A stretch of 64,000 nt of DNA from Alphaproteobacteria bacterium (GCA_017302575.1 JAFLDD010000001.1:1553409-1617408), one strand, 5' to 3'. Shown: positions 57,024 to 64,000, counted from the stretch's first letter. Numbers and translations are program-made. The notes: generated by a model not told the origin, from the letters alone.

Positions 57024-57815
57024 TCAATCACTCTCCTCAACCACCAATACGCGACGTTCGTCGCCTTCAAGTACCAGTGCGGCAAGGCTGCTTTTGGCAG
57101 CAATGCTGATATCCAAATTGGCGCGATTAGGTAGAATTTCTGCTGATGTTACAGGCGTATGGCCATGTACGATGTAGTGGTTAAAATAGCCTTTGTAGTT
57201 CAGGAATGGACGGCGAATCCAGAGCAGGTGTTCGGGCTTTTGCTCCTCAAGTGGCAGGCCTGGAATAATACCCGCATGGACGAATAAATAATCTCCCAAG
57301 CTGGTACGCAAAGGCAGGTTCTTATAGAAGTCGAGATGCGCTTGTGGGATGGCGCGGGCGAATGCATCACGCAAGGCTTTGAGGCGCTCGGGCGACATAG
57401 ATTCAGGCATGGGAATGCCGTATGAAACAAGGGTGGCATAGCCCCCAAAGTTTGCCCAATCGCGCAGGATATTGGGGTCATCTAGGAAGTGCAGCAATGC
57501 TTCCTCGTGGTTGCCCATCAGGCAGATGCGCTCATGGCCTTTCGGCGGTGGCGCGATCAGCAGATCAACGACGTCACGACTCTGCATACCGCGATCAATG
57601 TAATCGCCTAAGAAAATCTGTACGGTGCGTTGTGAGGCGTGCTGCGCAGCGTCCTCTTCTATTGCGGCGAGCATTTTCTTGAGCAATGACGCGCGGCCAT
57701 GAATATCGCCCACTGCATAGGCGCGCACACCTTCAGGCACGCTAAAATGACGCGTCGCGATCGGTGTTGGCTCCGCTTCAGGAGCAAAGAATTTTTTGAT
57801 CCGTGCAATTGACAT
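57024..57815 (-). CDS. PPP-family metallophosphatase (serine/threonine or tyrosine phosphatase)
   Basis: A 263-aa calcineurin-like phosphatase from the ATG at 57815 (a TTG 36 bp upstream is less likely). The dimetal motifs are complete: GDIHG at 36-40, GDYIDRG at 70-76, GNHEE at 101-105, with later VHAG and HGHTP supplying the last histidines. Its closest style is bacterial PrpA/ApaH-like phosphatases. Proximity to the BY-kinase suggests it could reverse tyrosine phosphorylation of the exporter, but this is inference. Confidence 0.88.
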   Translation of the reverse strand: MSIARIKKFFAPEAEPTPIATRHFSVPEGVRAYAVGDIHGRASLLKKMLAAIEEDAAQHASQRTVQIFLGDYIDRGMQSRDVVDLLIAPPPKGHERICLMGNHEEALLHFLDDPNILRDWANFGGYATLVSYGIPMPESMSPERLKALRDAFARAIPQAHLDFYKNLPLRTSLGDYLFVHAGIIPGLPLEEQKPEHLLWIRRPFLNYKGYFNHYIVHGHTPVTSAEILPNRANLDISIAAKSSLAALVLEGDERRVLVVEESD

Positions 57816-57843
57816 GTGCGCAAGACTAGCGACAGTTGCACGA

Positions 57844-59322
57844 TTAGGCAAACGCTACTGCAGCATGATGATGTGGCGCCTGCTTTGTGCGCTGTGTGTA
57901 GTGCTGGGCGGGCGCAATATATTGGCCAAACGGAATCGTTGTTAAGTCGCCGTTCTCAGGATGAATTTGCAAGAAAAATTTGGTGAAGCCTTCGTGCTTG
58001 GGCGCGATATGAAACTGCACGATATTATCGTGACGTGCGATGGGGTGACAATGAATCATGCTCGTGCCATCTTTGCTGAATCCAACAAGATGCGCATCGG
58101 CGCCCATAATCGGATGAAAATAGGTGATGGGTTTTCCATGTGCATCGCGCAGATCAATGCTCCACGTGTTCTCAGTACCTGCACGCAAAGGTGAGTTGCC
58201 GTTACAGTGAATGATGACATCGCCTGCTTTGGCATGATTTTGATGGGCGATGACAGGTTCGATGCTGCGTAGTTGCGCATCGCTCGGCACATCGGTCTTA
58301 TGCTGTGTGGGTGCTGTATCGCCACGCAGCGTGAATTCGTTCCATGCATGGTATGCTTCATGCGTACGCGGAGTGAAGGTTGTTTCCCACTGCTCGGTGT
58401 TCGGATTATATTCAGGGTGAAGATGGTGATAGTCCGTGAGTGATTGATTCACCACCATCGTGTGTAGTTTGCGTGTATGTGTTGTTTCGATCGCGTGCGG
58501 CGTTAATGCTGCGCCAGTCTGCTGGTCACGTAGTGCTATAGAAAGTGCGCGCGAACCGTCTGGTAAGTGTTGCGCAAAGGTGCTTACCTGAGGCGTGGGT
58601 GATGGTTTGGATTTTTGCCCCACAAGCAACGTGCCAAGAATCGGTAGCGCTGCCACCCCACAACTAAATAGGTGCGGCACAAGTGCGATGAGGCCACCAA
58701 CATTCCCAGCGCTTGCACCATGTTGCATAGCGACGCCGCCAAGTGAGTCGCGCATGGTGGTAATCATCTGTAGTTGATTGGCACCGAACAACTCAGCAAT
58801 AAAGGTGATGCCAAGGCTTAAACCTGTCAGCAAGCTAGGCAAGCTGATGAGCATGCTCGTTGCGAGTGATGCGTAGCGTACGATTTTGCTCCAGCGAATT
58901 TTTTCGTGACCTGTTTCGCGTTTTTCCAACCAGTTGGCGAGTAGCATACCGCCAATACCAATAACCCCTGCACTGATTGCCGTTGTGAGTGCGCCTGCAG
59001 TAATGGATGCGCCCATCATGTTCACGGTTTCTGTGGAAGTAAGCGCAGAGCCAATGACGGGGACTTGCGAGAGTGCCGTTTGCAATCCACCAGCCCAACC
59101 CGAACCAAGCGCACCTGCCGTGGCTGGTTGACCAATAAGTGACATGGCTGCGTGCCCATGCGGTGCATTGATGGGCGTGCCAAGCCCTAGAAACGGCAAT
59201 AGATACGGCGCTAAGGTAATGGCGCTGACAACGCCAATGCCCCCTAATATCCAAGGAGTGAGGGCTTCGTGCTCTTTGTGCTGTTCATCTGAATGTTGGT
59301 TATGCGATGCCACGACTATCAC
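57844..59322 (-). CDS. Multi-pass membrane protein with two HxHP (metal-binding-like) domains
   Basis: A 492-aa protein I cannot match to one family. It begins at a GTG (59322; another at 59313) with a His-rich leader HNQHSDEQHKEHE. Membrane helices lie near residues 23-48, 105-130, 147-175 and 208-234. The C-terminal half holds two beta-rich units like those in YtkA/heavy-metal-associated secreted proteins. One has KLHTMVVNQSLTDYHHLHPE (HHLHP at 299-303). The other has HPIMGADAHLVGFSKDG and MIHCHP (HCHP at 424-427), with IPFGQYIAP at its end. The tail carries another HHH (484-486). Copper or similar metal binding is an inference from these motifs. It overlaps the 3' end of the next gene upstream by 23 bp. 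Confidence 0.75.
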   Translation of the reverse strand: MIVVASHNQHSDEQHKEHEALTPWILGGIGVVSAITLAPYLLPFLGLGTPINAPHGHAAMSLIGQPATAGALGSGWAGGLQTALSQVPVIGSALTSTETVNMMGASITAGALTTAISAGVIGIGGMLLANWLEKRETGHEKIRWSKIVRYASLATSMLISLPSLLTGLSLGITFIAELFGANQLQMITTMRDSLGGVAMQHGASAGNVGGLIALVPHLFSCGVAALPILGTLLVGQKSKPSPTPQVSTFAQHLPDGSRALSIALRDQQTGAALTPHAIETTHTRKLHTMVVNQSLTDYHHLHPEYNPNTEQWETTFTPRTHEAYHAWNEFTLRGDTAPTQHKTDVPSDAQLRSIEPVIAHQNHAKAGDVIIHCNGNSPLRAGTENTWSIDLRDAHGKPITYFHPIMGADAHLVGFSKDGTSMIHCHPIARHDNIVQFHIAPKHEGFTKFFLQIHPENGDLTTIPFGQYIAPAQHYTQRTKQAPHHHAAVAFA

Positions 59323-59854
59323 TATCTATTGATGCTATTGGCCGACAATTATCACGTGCTTCGCGCACGTAGGATTGTATGGCGCTATCTGGTGAGGGGT
59401 ATCCATCAAAGCTGCGCAACAGTAGGCGATTTTGATCGAGCACGCTGACATTACCGGCTGAGTCAAGACCTAGGCGTGCCGTTGCCGCGATAAAGGCATC
59501 GTTTGGCAAATGCAGCACCCGCCCACTTTGGCGAATCACAAACTCTGTGGCACCAGGTGGAATATCACCTGCTGCAAGCGGTGCCCCACCTAAATTGACA
59601 TTGATATAGACAAGCTGAAGGCCATTCTCACGCGCTATGCGCACATAGCGTTCGTGCGATGTGCTGCATCCCGCAAACGCAGCGATCAACAGGTAGCGCG
59701 GCTCGCACGTAGCTGGAGCTGGTGGTACGCGCTGCTGTATCGGTTGTAGCAAGCTTTCAGGCGCCTGCTCGTGCGGGGTGAGTGTGCGCAGATTCTGTGC
59801 TGCAGATTGTGCAGCCGCAGCCGCCGACGCGGATAAGGCCAGTTCAATAGTCAT
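59300..59854 (-). CDS. Orphan protein, possibly thioredoxin-fold-like
   Basis: A 184-aa protein from the ATG at 59854, with GGAG six bases upstream. After an Ala-rich N-terminus (LSASAAAAAQSAAQNL) comes RYLLIAAFAGCSTSHERY, which looks like the beta-strand and active-site turn of a thioredoxin fold with the second Cys lost, then ENGLQLVYINVNLGG and a late DQNRLLLRSFDGY. This fold guess is weak. It is coupled to the HxHP membrane protein by overlap, so they probably work together. Outermost gene of the locus on this side. Confidence 0.6.
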   Translation of the reverse strand: MTIELALSASAAAAAQSAAQNLRTLTPHEQAPESLLQPIQQRVPPAPATCEPRYLLIAAFAGCSTSHERYVRIARENGLQLVYINVNLGGAPLAAGDIPPGATEFVIRQSGRVLHLPNDAFIAATARLGLDSAGNVSVLDQNRLLLRSFDGYPSPDSAIQSYVREARDNCRPIASIDSDSRGIA

Positions 59855-59959
59855 AATGACTCCGTACAAGTGAGTGATTGACTATCTAGCATCCCCCCCC
59901 AAAACGGTGTATGACAGTTGGATGACATTTTATGTCGGCGCGGTTGGCAAAAACACCGC

Positions 59960-59988
59960 TTGCATTGCCCCTAGAAACCCCCTATATG
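59960..59988 (+). promoter_or_regulatory. Putative promoter for secE-nusG
   Basis: TTGCAT (59960-59965) and TATATG (59983-59988) are 17 bp apart. The start of transcription would fall near 59995, right at a stem-loop that ends 22 bases before secE. The region between the divergent orphan (59854) and secE is 185 bp and also contains a C-rich run near 59890. Confidence 0.5.
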
Positions 59989-59996
59989 CTTGCCGC

Positions 59997-60024
59997 GCAC
60001 ACCCCTAAAACGGTGTGCTTTTTT
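59997..60024 (+). terminator. Terminator-shaped stem-loop in the secE leader
   Basis: GCACACC (59997-60003) pairs with GGTGTGC (60012-60018) over eight bases and is followed by six T residues. It has the form of an intrinsic terminator but sits immediately before the secE ribosome site (GGAG at 60027-60030). Possible roles are stopping readthrough, attenuating secE-nusG, or stabilising the 5' end. Confidence 0.6.
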
Positions 60025-60039
60025 GTCGGAGTTTGAACT

Positions 60040-60234
60040 ATGAGCATGAATCCCGCGAAGTTTATCCGCGAAGTGCGTCAGGAGATGAATAAAGTCACTT
60101 GGCCAACGCGCAAAGAAACCAGTATTTCCACCGCCATGGTATTGGTGCTGGGCTTGGTGGCGGCGATTTTCTTTTTGATCGTCGATGGTGTGTTGGCGAC
60201 ATCCGTACAATGGATTTTAGGATTAGGTAACTAA
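60040..60234 (+). CDS. secE: Preprotein translocase subunit SecE
   Basis: A 64-aa single-helix subunit that clamps SecY in the protein-conducting channel. The cytosolic amphipathic helix FIREVRQEMNKVTWPTRKET (residues 8-27) with the conserved KVTWPTR and one membrane helix (about 32-54) are diagnostic. The start at 60040 has GGAG nine bases upstream; the second Met at residue 3 is possible. nusG follows after 10 bp. Confidence 0.96.
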   Translation: MSMNPAKFIREVRQEMNKVTWPTRKETSISTAMVLVLGLVAAIFFLIVDGVLATSVQWILGLGN

Positions 60235-60244
60235 GGAGAAGACC

Positions 60245-60838
60245 ATGAACGAGGCCGTGCAAACAAACGAAAATACGCAAGCCACCCCCGCAAGCAAAGG
60301 CGGCAAAGGCCAGCGCTGGTACATCATTCACGCGTATTCGGGCTTTGAGAAAAAAGTTGCGACCTCCATCATGGAGCAGGCGGTTCAGAAAAACCTTGCC
60401 GATAAATTCGAGCAAGTGGTGGTGCCAACCGAAGACATCGTTGAGGTGCGTCGTGGTAAAAAAGTTCAGGCAGAACGCAAGTTCTTCCCTGGCTATGTAC
60501 TGGCTAAAATGGAAATGACCGATGCGACATGGCAGCTCGTAAAGAATACGCCGAAGGTCACGGGTTTCTTGGGTGGTAAGGGTATTCGCCCGCAGCCAAT
60601 CACGGATGCTGAAGCGCAAGCGATCTTCAAGCAAGCAGAAGAGGGTGCAGCTTCTTCACGCAATACGGTTCATTTCGATATTGGTGAACAAGTTAAGATT
60701 ATCGACGGCCCATTCGAGTCATTCATCGGAACGGTAGAAGATGTGGAAGAAGACCGCCAGAAACTGAAGGTTTCGGTGTCCATCTTTGGTCGCGCAACGC
60801 CGGTGGAGCTGAACTTCGATCAGGTGCATAAAGTCTAG
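60245..60838 (+). CDS. nusG: Transcription termination/antitermination protein NusG
   Basis: A 197-aa transcription elongation factor that binds RNA polymerase and Rho or S10. The NGN domain begins [20 protein letters not shown] after an N-terminal low-complexity extension of about 20 residues, and has [20 protein letters not shown]. The KOW domain is [20 protein letters not shown]. An AGGAG site precedes the ATG. In most bacteria rplK follows; here an EF-hand gene intervenes. Confidence 0.97.
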   Translation: MNEAVQTNENTQATPASKGGKGQRWYIIHAYSGFEKKVATSIMEQAVQKNLADKFEQVVVPTEDIVEVRRGKKVQAERKFFPGYVLAKMEMTDATWQLVKNTPKVTGFLGGKGIRPQPITDAEAQAIFKQAEEGAASSRNTVHFDIGEQVKIIDGPFESFIGTVEDVEEDRQKLKVSVSIFGRATPVELNFDQVHKV

Positions 60839-60862
60839 ATTTTGTCATTAAAACGTCATTTT

Positions 60863-60883
60863 ATCCTGTCACAATGACAGGAT
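60863..60883 (+). promoter_or_regulatory. Stem-loop overlapping the start codon of the EF-hand gene
   Basis: ATCCTGTCA (60863-60871) pairs with TGACAGGAT (60875-60883) over a CAA loop. The right arm includes the first two bases of the ATG at 60882. It lies 25 bp after the nusG stop and has no U-tract, so it could reduce translation of the gene or act as an mRNA end or processing site for secE-nusG. Confidence 0.5.
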
Positions 60884-61400
60884 GGACTCAATTAATGATA
60901 TATCACGAGCGGTAGAGCGTTTAAGAGAGGCTGGTCGTATCGACGAGCTTCGTGCCGCTATGCGAGCTGCTGATGTTGATAGCAATGGCTACATTACTTT
61001 TAATGAAATGCGCAGCCATGAGTATTTGCGCGGTTATTGCCGTAATATCGAGGGTCGTTCTAGGCAGGGCTATTACTGCGCCGATGGCGAGCAGGCGGGC
61101 TCTGGCCAAGGTTATGGATTCCGGCTGGATCTCAATGATGCTGCTAATGATGCTGCTAATGAATATCTGCGTGGTCGCCAACGTTATGGCAGACTCGCAG
61201 CCGCAGGTGGAGTGGTAGAAGCGCGTGGCCAGATCCAAGAGCTCAATGCCATATTGGCCGCAGCTAACTTGCCTAGAATCAGCTTGGAGTTTGCCAATCA
61301 GGTTGCAAGTCATGTGGATGCCAACTTCGACCATTATAATCGACTAGGTTATGTGCCAGCAGCAAGCCCACCTAGCGGTATGCGTATTTTATCATTTTAA
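60882..61400 (+). CDS. EF-hand domain orphan between nusG and rplK
   Basis: A 172-aa protein with one canonical EF-hand loop at residues 31-42 (Asp31, Asp33, Asn35, Gly36, Thr39, Glu42). A degenerate second copy lies near 146-157 (DANFDHYNRLGY, Gly and final Glu missing). The N-terminus is helical (SRAVERLREAGRIDELRAAM), so helix-loop-helix spacing fits. Calcium binding is likely from the loop; the partner is unknown. There is no signal peptide. The start codon is buried in a hairpin and no normal ribosome site is seen; a start further downstream would destroy the EF loop. It interrupts the normally contiguous nusG-rplK order. Confidence 0.7.
   Translation: MDSINDISRAVERLREAGRIDELRAAMRAADVDSNGYITFNEMRSHEYLRGYCRNIEGRSRQGYYCADGEQAGSGQGYGFRLDLNDAANDAANEYLRGRQRYGRLAAAGGVVEARGQIQELNAILAAANLPRISLEFANQVASHVDANFDHYNRLGYVPAASPPSGMRILSF
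61134..61162 (+). repeat. 12-bp tandem repeat within the EF-hand gene
   Basis: The unit aatgatgctgct occurs twice in tandem plus a partial third copy, coding Asn-Asp-Ala-Ala repeats at residues 86-94. In frame, so the length can change without a frameshift. Confidence 0.8.
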
Positions 61401-61465
61401 CATATTGTTATATAATAATTTATTTCGATTCTTGCTGCGCTGTGTCAAGTTGTTGAAAAAATCCG

Positions 61466-61493
61466 TTGCAATCTAGGATTTCCCTTCTATAGT
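61466..61493 (+). promoter_or_regulatory. Putative promoter of the rplK operon
   Basis: TTGCAA (61466-61471) and TATAGT (61488-61493) with 16 bp spacing lie about 100 bp before rplK. This leader (61401-61597) is otherwise AT-rich on its left and GC-rich on its right, and would give a 5' leader of about 100 nt. It separates the ribosomal protein operon from nusG and the EF-hand gene. Confidence 0.6.
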
Positions 61494-61597
61494 CCCGCTT
61501 CCCTTTGGGAGGGTATTGCCTTGCGCAACCCGCAATCTGCCGCAGAAAACATGGGGTTTTCGAACGGTTAGGCCACCAAATATGGAAAGGTTAGAAC

Positions 61598-62029
61598 ATG
61601 GCTAAGGAAATTACTGGCTATATTAAGCTGCAGATCCCTGCAGGTAAAGCCAACCCCGCTCCGCCAATTGGTCCTGCACTTGGTCAGGCTGGCGTGAACA
61701 TCATGGAATTCTGTAAGCAGTTTAACGCTGCTACTCAGCAAAAAGAAGCGGGTATGCCAATTCCCGTGGTTATCACCGTTTATAAAGACCGCAGCTTCAC
61801 CTTCATTATGAAGCAGCCTCCCGTTTCGTACTTCCTGCTTAAAGCGGCGAAGCTTGAAAAGGGCACGGGTCTGGTTGGTAAAGAGATCGTTGGCAAAGTG
61901 ACCAAGAAGCAGATCCAAGAGATCGCGAAACAGAAAATGGTTGATATGAACGCGCATGACGAAGCGGCGGCTTGCAGCATGATTGCTGGCTCGGCGATGT
62001 CGATGGGCATTGAAGTGGTGGAGGGCTAA
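61598..62029 (+). CDS. rplK: 50S ribosomal protein L11
   Basis: A 143-aa ribosomal protein of the GTPase-associated centre. [20 protein letters not shown] and [11 protein letters not shown] in the N-terminal domain, and the C-terminal rRNA-binding domain ending MGIEVVEG, are canonical. The ribosome site is GGAAAGG. First gene of rplK-rplA-rplJ-rplL. Confidence 0.98.
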   Translation: MAKEITGYIKLQIPAGKANPAPPIGPALGQAGVNIMEFCKQFNAATQQKEAGMPIPVVITVYKDRSFTFIMKQPPVSYFLLKAAKLEKGTGLVGKEIVGKVTKKQIQEIAKQKMVDMNAHDEAAACSMIAGSAMSMGIEVVEG

Positions 62030-62033
62030 CATC

Positions 62034-62735
62034 ATGGCAACGAAACCAGGTAAACGTATCAAGGCTGCTCGTGAGCAAGTGAACAAGGATAAAACCTACA
62101 CGCTCGCGGAAGCGGTAAAGATCATGAAGGCCAATGCAAAGACCAAGTTCGACGAAACGGTCGATGTTGCATTGAACCTGACCATTGACCCTAAGCAGTC
62201 GGACCAACAGGTTCGCGGCATGGTGTCGATGCCAAACGGTTTGGGTAAGACCGTGCGTGTTGCTGTATTCGCAAAAGGCGACAAAGCTGAAGCGGCGAAA
62301 AAAGCAGGTGCTGATATCGTGGGTGCGGAAGATCTCGCAGATATGATTCAAAAAGGCGATATGAACTTTGATGTGTGCATCGCTGCTCCTGACATGATGG
62401 CACTGGTTGGTAAGGTTGGTAAAATCTTGGGTCCAAAAGGCCTGATGCCAAATCCAAAGCTCGGCACGGTTACTCCGGATGTTGAGAAAGCTGTTAAGAC
62501 TGCAAAGTCGGGCCAAGTTGAGTTCAAGGTTGAGAAGGCGGCGATCATCCACGCAGGCGTGGGTAAAGCTAGCTTCTCAGAAGAAGCAATTGCCCAAAAC
62601 ATCAAGGCATTCATTGGTGCTGTGAACAAGGCGAAACCTGCAGGTGTTAAGGGTGTCTTCTTCAAGCGCGTTTCCGTTTCCACCACGATGGGTCCTGGCA
62701 TCAAGCTTGATGTCAACGACGTGTTGGCAGCGTAA
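62034..62735 (+). CDS. rplA: 50S ribosomal protein L1
   Basis: A 233-aa protein of the L1 stalk and a translational repressor of its own operon in many bacteria. The start is the ATG at 62034, four bases after the rplK stop, with GGAGGG at the end of rplK as ribosome site. [35 protein letters not shown] and [20 protein letters not shown] are family landmarks. Normal length. Confidence 0.98.
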   Translation: MATKPGKRIKAAREQVNKDKTYTLAEAVKIMKANAKTKFDETVDVALNLTIDPKQSDQQVRGMVSMPNGLGKTVRVAVFAKGDKAEAAKKAGADIVGAEDLADMIQKGDMNFDVCIAAPDMMALVGKVGKILGPKGLMPNPKLGTVTPDVEKAVKTAKSGQVEFKVEKAAIIHAGVGKASFSEEAIAQNIKAFIGAVNKAKPAGVKGVFFKRVSVSTTMGPGIKLDVNDVLAA

Positions 62736-62745
62736 GGAGAGCGAC

Positions 62746-63258
62746 ATGAACCGTACCGAAAAACAACAATGGATCGACGGCGTGAATGCAGACACTAAGG
62801 GTGCTGCGATTGTTCTCGTTGCTCACTATAAAGGTCTGACCGTTGCTGAGATCAGCGAATTGCGTGTGAATGCACGTAAGGCTGGCGCGAAGCTGAAGGT
62901 GACCAAGAACCTGCTCGCTAAGCGCGCTATTGCTGGCACGACTTACGCGAAGCTTGATTCGCTTTACAAAGGCCCAACCATTACAGCGTTCGCGAATGAG
63001 CCTGTATCGGCGGCTAAAGTTCTTAGCGACTTCGCTAAGAAGAACGAAAAACTGGTGCTGCTTGGCGGCGCGTTTGGTGAGACGGTCTTGGATAAGGCTG
63101 CAATTCAACAGTTGGCATCACTGCCTTCGCTGGATGAATTGCGTGCGAAAATCCTTGCCATGCTCAACACGCCTGCGACGCGTATTGCAGGCGTGCTTCA
63201 AGCACCCGCAGGCCAGTTGGCAAGGCTCCAAGGCGCGAAAGCAGCTAAGGGTGAATAA
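62746..63258 (+). CDS. rplJ: 50S ribosomal protein L10
   Basis: A 170-aa protein that anchors L7/L12 dimers to the ribosome. The start at 62746 follows AAGGAGAG and is 10 bp after rplA. LVAHYKGLTVAEISELRVNA and KVTKNLLAKRAI identify the rRNA-binding half; a C-terminal helix binds L7/L12. The long leader between rplA and rplJ known in enterobacteria is absent. Confidence 0.97.
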   Translation: MNRTEKQQWIDGVNADTKGAAIVLVAHYKGLTVAEISELRVNARKAGAKLKVTKNLLAKRAIAGTTYAKLDSLYKGPTITAFANEPVSAAKVLSDFAKKNEKLVLLGGAFGETVLDKAAIQQLASLPSLDELRAKILAMLNTPATRIAGVLQAPAGQLARLQGAKAAKGE

Positions 63259-63297
63259 TTTTTGGGTTTAATGTTTGATTTATAAAAGGGGTTGATT

Positions 63298-63669
63298 ATG
63301 TCGAATTTGAATGAACTGGTTGATAAGCTCTCGGCACTGACTGTGTTGGAAGCTGCTGAACTCTCGAAGCTTCTCGAAGAGAAGTGGGGCGTTTCGGCTG
63401 CTGCACCTGTTGCAGTTGCTGCTGCTGCAGGTCCTGCTGCTGCCGCTGCTGAAGAGAAAACGGACTTCACGCTCGTTCTCGTGGACGGCGGTGCGAACAA
63501 AATTAACGTGATTAAAGAAGTTCGCGCAATCACGGGTCTTGGCTTGAAAGAAGCAAAAGACCTCGTTGAAGGTGCTCCAAAGACCGTTAAAGAAGGTCTC
63601 AACAAGGAAGATTCTGAGAAGTTCAAGAAGCTGCTGGTTGATGCCGGTGCTAAAGTTGAACTCAAGTAG
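63298..63669 (+). CDS. rplL: 50S ribosomal protein L7/L12
   Basis: A 123-aa stalk protein that recruits translation factors. It has an N-terminal dimerisation part ([20 protein letters not shown]), an Ala-rich hinge around residues 35-50, and a C-terminal domain with [20 protein letters not shown] and [20 protein letters not shown]. The ATG at 63298 follows AAAAGGGG; a TTG six bases upstream is not needed. The 39 bp before it contain no further signal. Confidence 0.98.
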   Translation: MSNLNELVDKLSALTVLEAAELSKLLEEKWGVSAAAPVAVAAAAGPAAAAAEEKTDFTLVLVDGGANKINVIKEVRAITGLGLKEAKDLVEGAPKTVKEGLNKEDSEKFKKLLVDAGAKVELK

Positions 63670-63690
63670 TTTCAGCATCTAAATGCACGT

Positions 63691-63720
63691 AAGGGGCCAC
63701 GCGAATTCGCATGGCTCCTT
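63691..63720 (+). terminator. Stem-loop (attenuator-like) between rplL and rpoB
   Basis: AAGGGGCCACGCG and CGCATGGCTCCTT form a hairpin with an AATT loop and two imperfect pairs. There is no U-tract. A partial terminator or RNase processing site between rplL and rpoB is known in other bacteria and would set the ratio of ribosomal protein to polymerase subunit. The 109 bp to rpoB hold no other clear signal. Confidence 0.55.
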
Positions 63721-63829
63721 CGTCGCGTTTACACGACGTCACGCCCAGCGTGGCACACTAAAAGACTAAAAGATCTGCAAAGCAAGTATTCGAAGTTACC
63801 ATTTCGAGATTAGAGTTAAGAGGGGATTT

Positions 63830-64000
63830 ATGGCTAGCGCCGCAACTGCACACACTCACTCCTTCACCTCCAGAAAACGTATCCGTAAATCGTTCGCTAC
63901 GATGAGCGCGGCCACAACCCTGCCGAACCTCATTGAAGTTCAAAAGAACAGCTACGAGCAATTTTTGCAAATGTACGTTCCTCTGAAGGATCGCAAAGGT
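63830..64000 (+). CDS. rpoB: DNA-directed RNA polymerase subunit beta (N-terminus only)
   Basis: Fifty-seven residues are visible before the window ends. After an N-terminal MASAATAHTHSFTSRKRIRK comes SFATMSAATTLPNLIEVQKN and SYEQFL, the conserved start of the beta subunit. The ribosome site is AGAGGGG. Position after rplL is canonical. Confidence 0.97.
   Translation, partial: MASAATAHTHSFTSRKRIRKSFATMSAATTLPNLIEVQKNSYEQFLQMYVPLKDRKG

Noticed and set aside
59900..60039. A possible attachment-site copy of the tRNA-Trp 3' end near secE
   Set aside because: Only a short chance match (gcccct) is present; no usable direct repeat was found.
63400..63460. GCT-rich repeat in rplL
   Set aside because: This is the normal alanine-rich hinge of L7/L12.
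1..64000. CRISPR arrays, insertion sequences, prophage genes, rRNA operons
   Set aside because: No regularly spaced repeats, transposase, integrase, phage structural genes or rRNA sequences were seen on either strand.

Overview
The window is a gene-dense bacterial chromosome segment of moderate GC with almost no non-coding space. The gene set points to an alphaproteobacterium. It has GlnD, a PhoB-type regulator, the MsbA-like/DUF374/WaaA/LpxK/LpxL lipid A block, tandem DUF2336 proteins, and the order tRNA-Gly, tuf, tRNA-Trp ... secE-nusG-rplKAJL-rpoB. I cannot name a genus; a Rhodospirillales- or Micavibrionales-like lineage is a guess. No insertion sequence, integrase, prophage, CRISPR array or rRNA gene is visible, and no gene-free stretch exceeds 300 bases.

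Left part (1-15.9 kb): a 3-oxoacid CoA-transferase pair (scoA, scoB cut by the window edge) leads leftward. Two tandem DUF2336 paralogues, NAD kinase, an EamA transporter and a glycosyltransferase run rightward. A second EamA gene and an inner-membrane type I secretion pair (ABC exporter plus HlyD adaptor) run leftward. Then come glnD with a CCA-adding enzyme, a PhoB-like regulator and yciB.

Middle (16-33.4 kb): a large orphan helical protein (782 aa), purD, xseA, and a tightly overlapping leftward operon rlmB-pmbA-msbA-DUF374-waaA-lpxK-lpxL plus a small membrane protein. An orphan 239-aa gene, efp and a cation-efflux transporter follow, then tRNA-Gly(UCC), a composite repeat that copies the 3' end of that tRNA, tuf and tRNA-Trp(CCA).

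Accessory region (33.4-59.9 kb): a 26-kb extracellular or capsular polysaccharide locus lies between tRNA-Trp and secE, which in many bacteria are neighbours. It holds glycosyltransferases, an OafA-type acyltransferase, a pyruvyl transferase, a Wzx-like flippase, an AsnB-like amidotransferase, EpsG-like and Wzy/WaaL-like membrane proteins, a Wza-like lipoprotein, a UDP-sugar epimerase, two methyltransferases, the initiating phosphosugar transferase and a Wzc-like tyrosine kinase. It ends with a secreted orphan, a PPP-type phosphatase, a membrane protein carrying HxHP-type (probably metal-binding) domains, and a small orphan.

Right end (60-64 kb): secE-nusG, then an EF-hand orphan gene wedged before rplK, then rplK-rplA-rplJ-rplL and the start of rpoB.

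Most promising for novelty: the membrane/HxHP fusion protein (57844-59322), the EF-hand gene inside the nusG-rplK interval, the polysaccharide locus splitting trpT from secE, the tRNA-Gly-derived hairpin element, and the 782-aa orphan.
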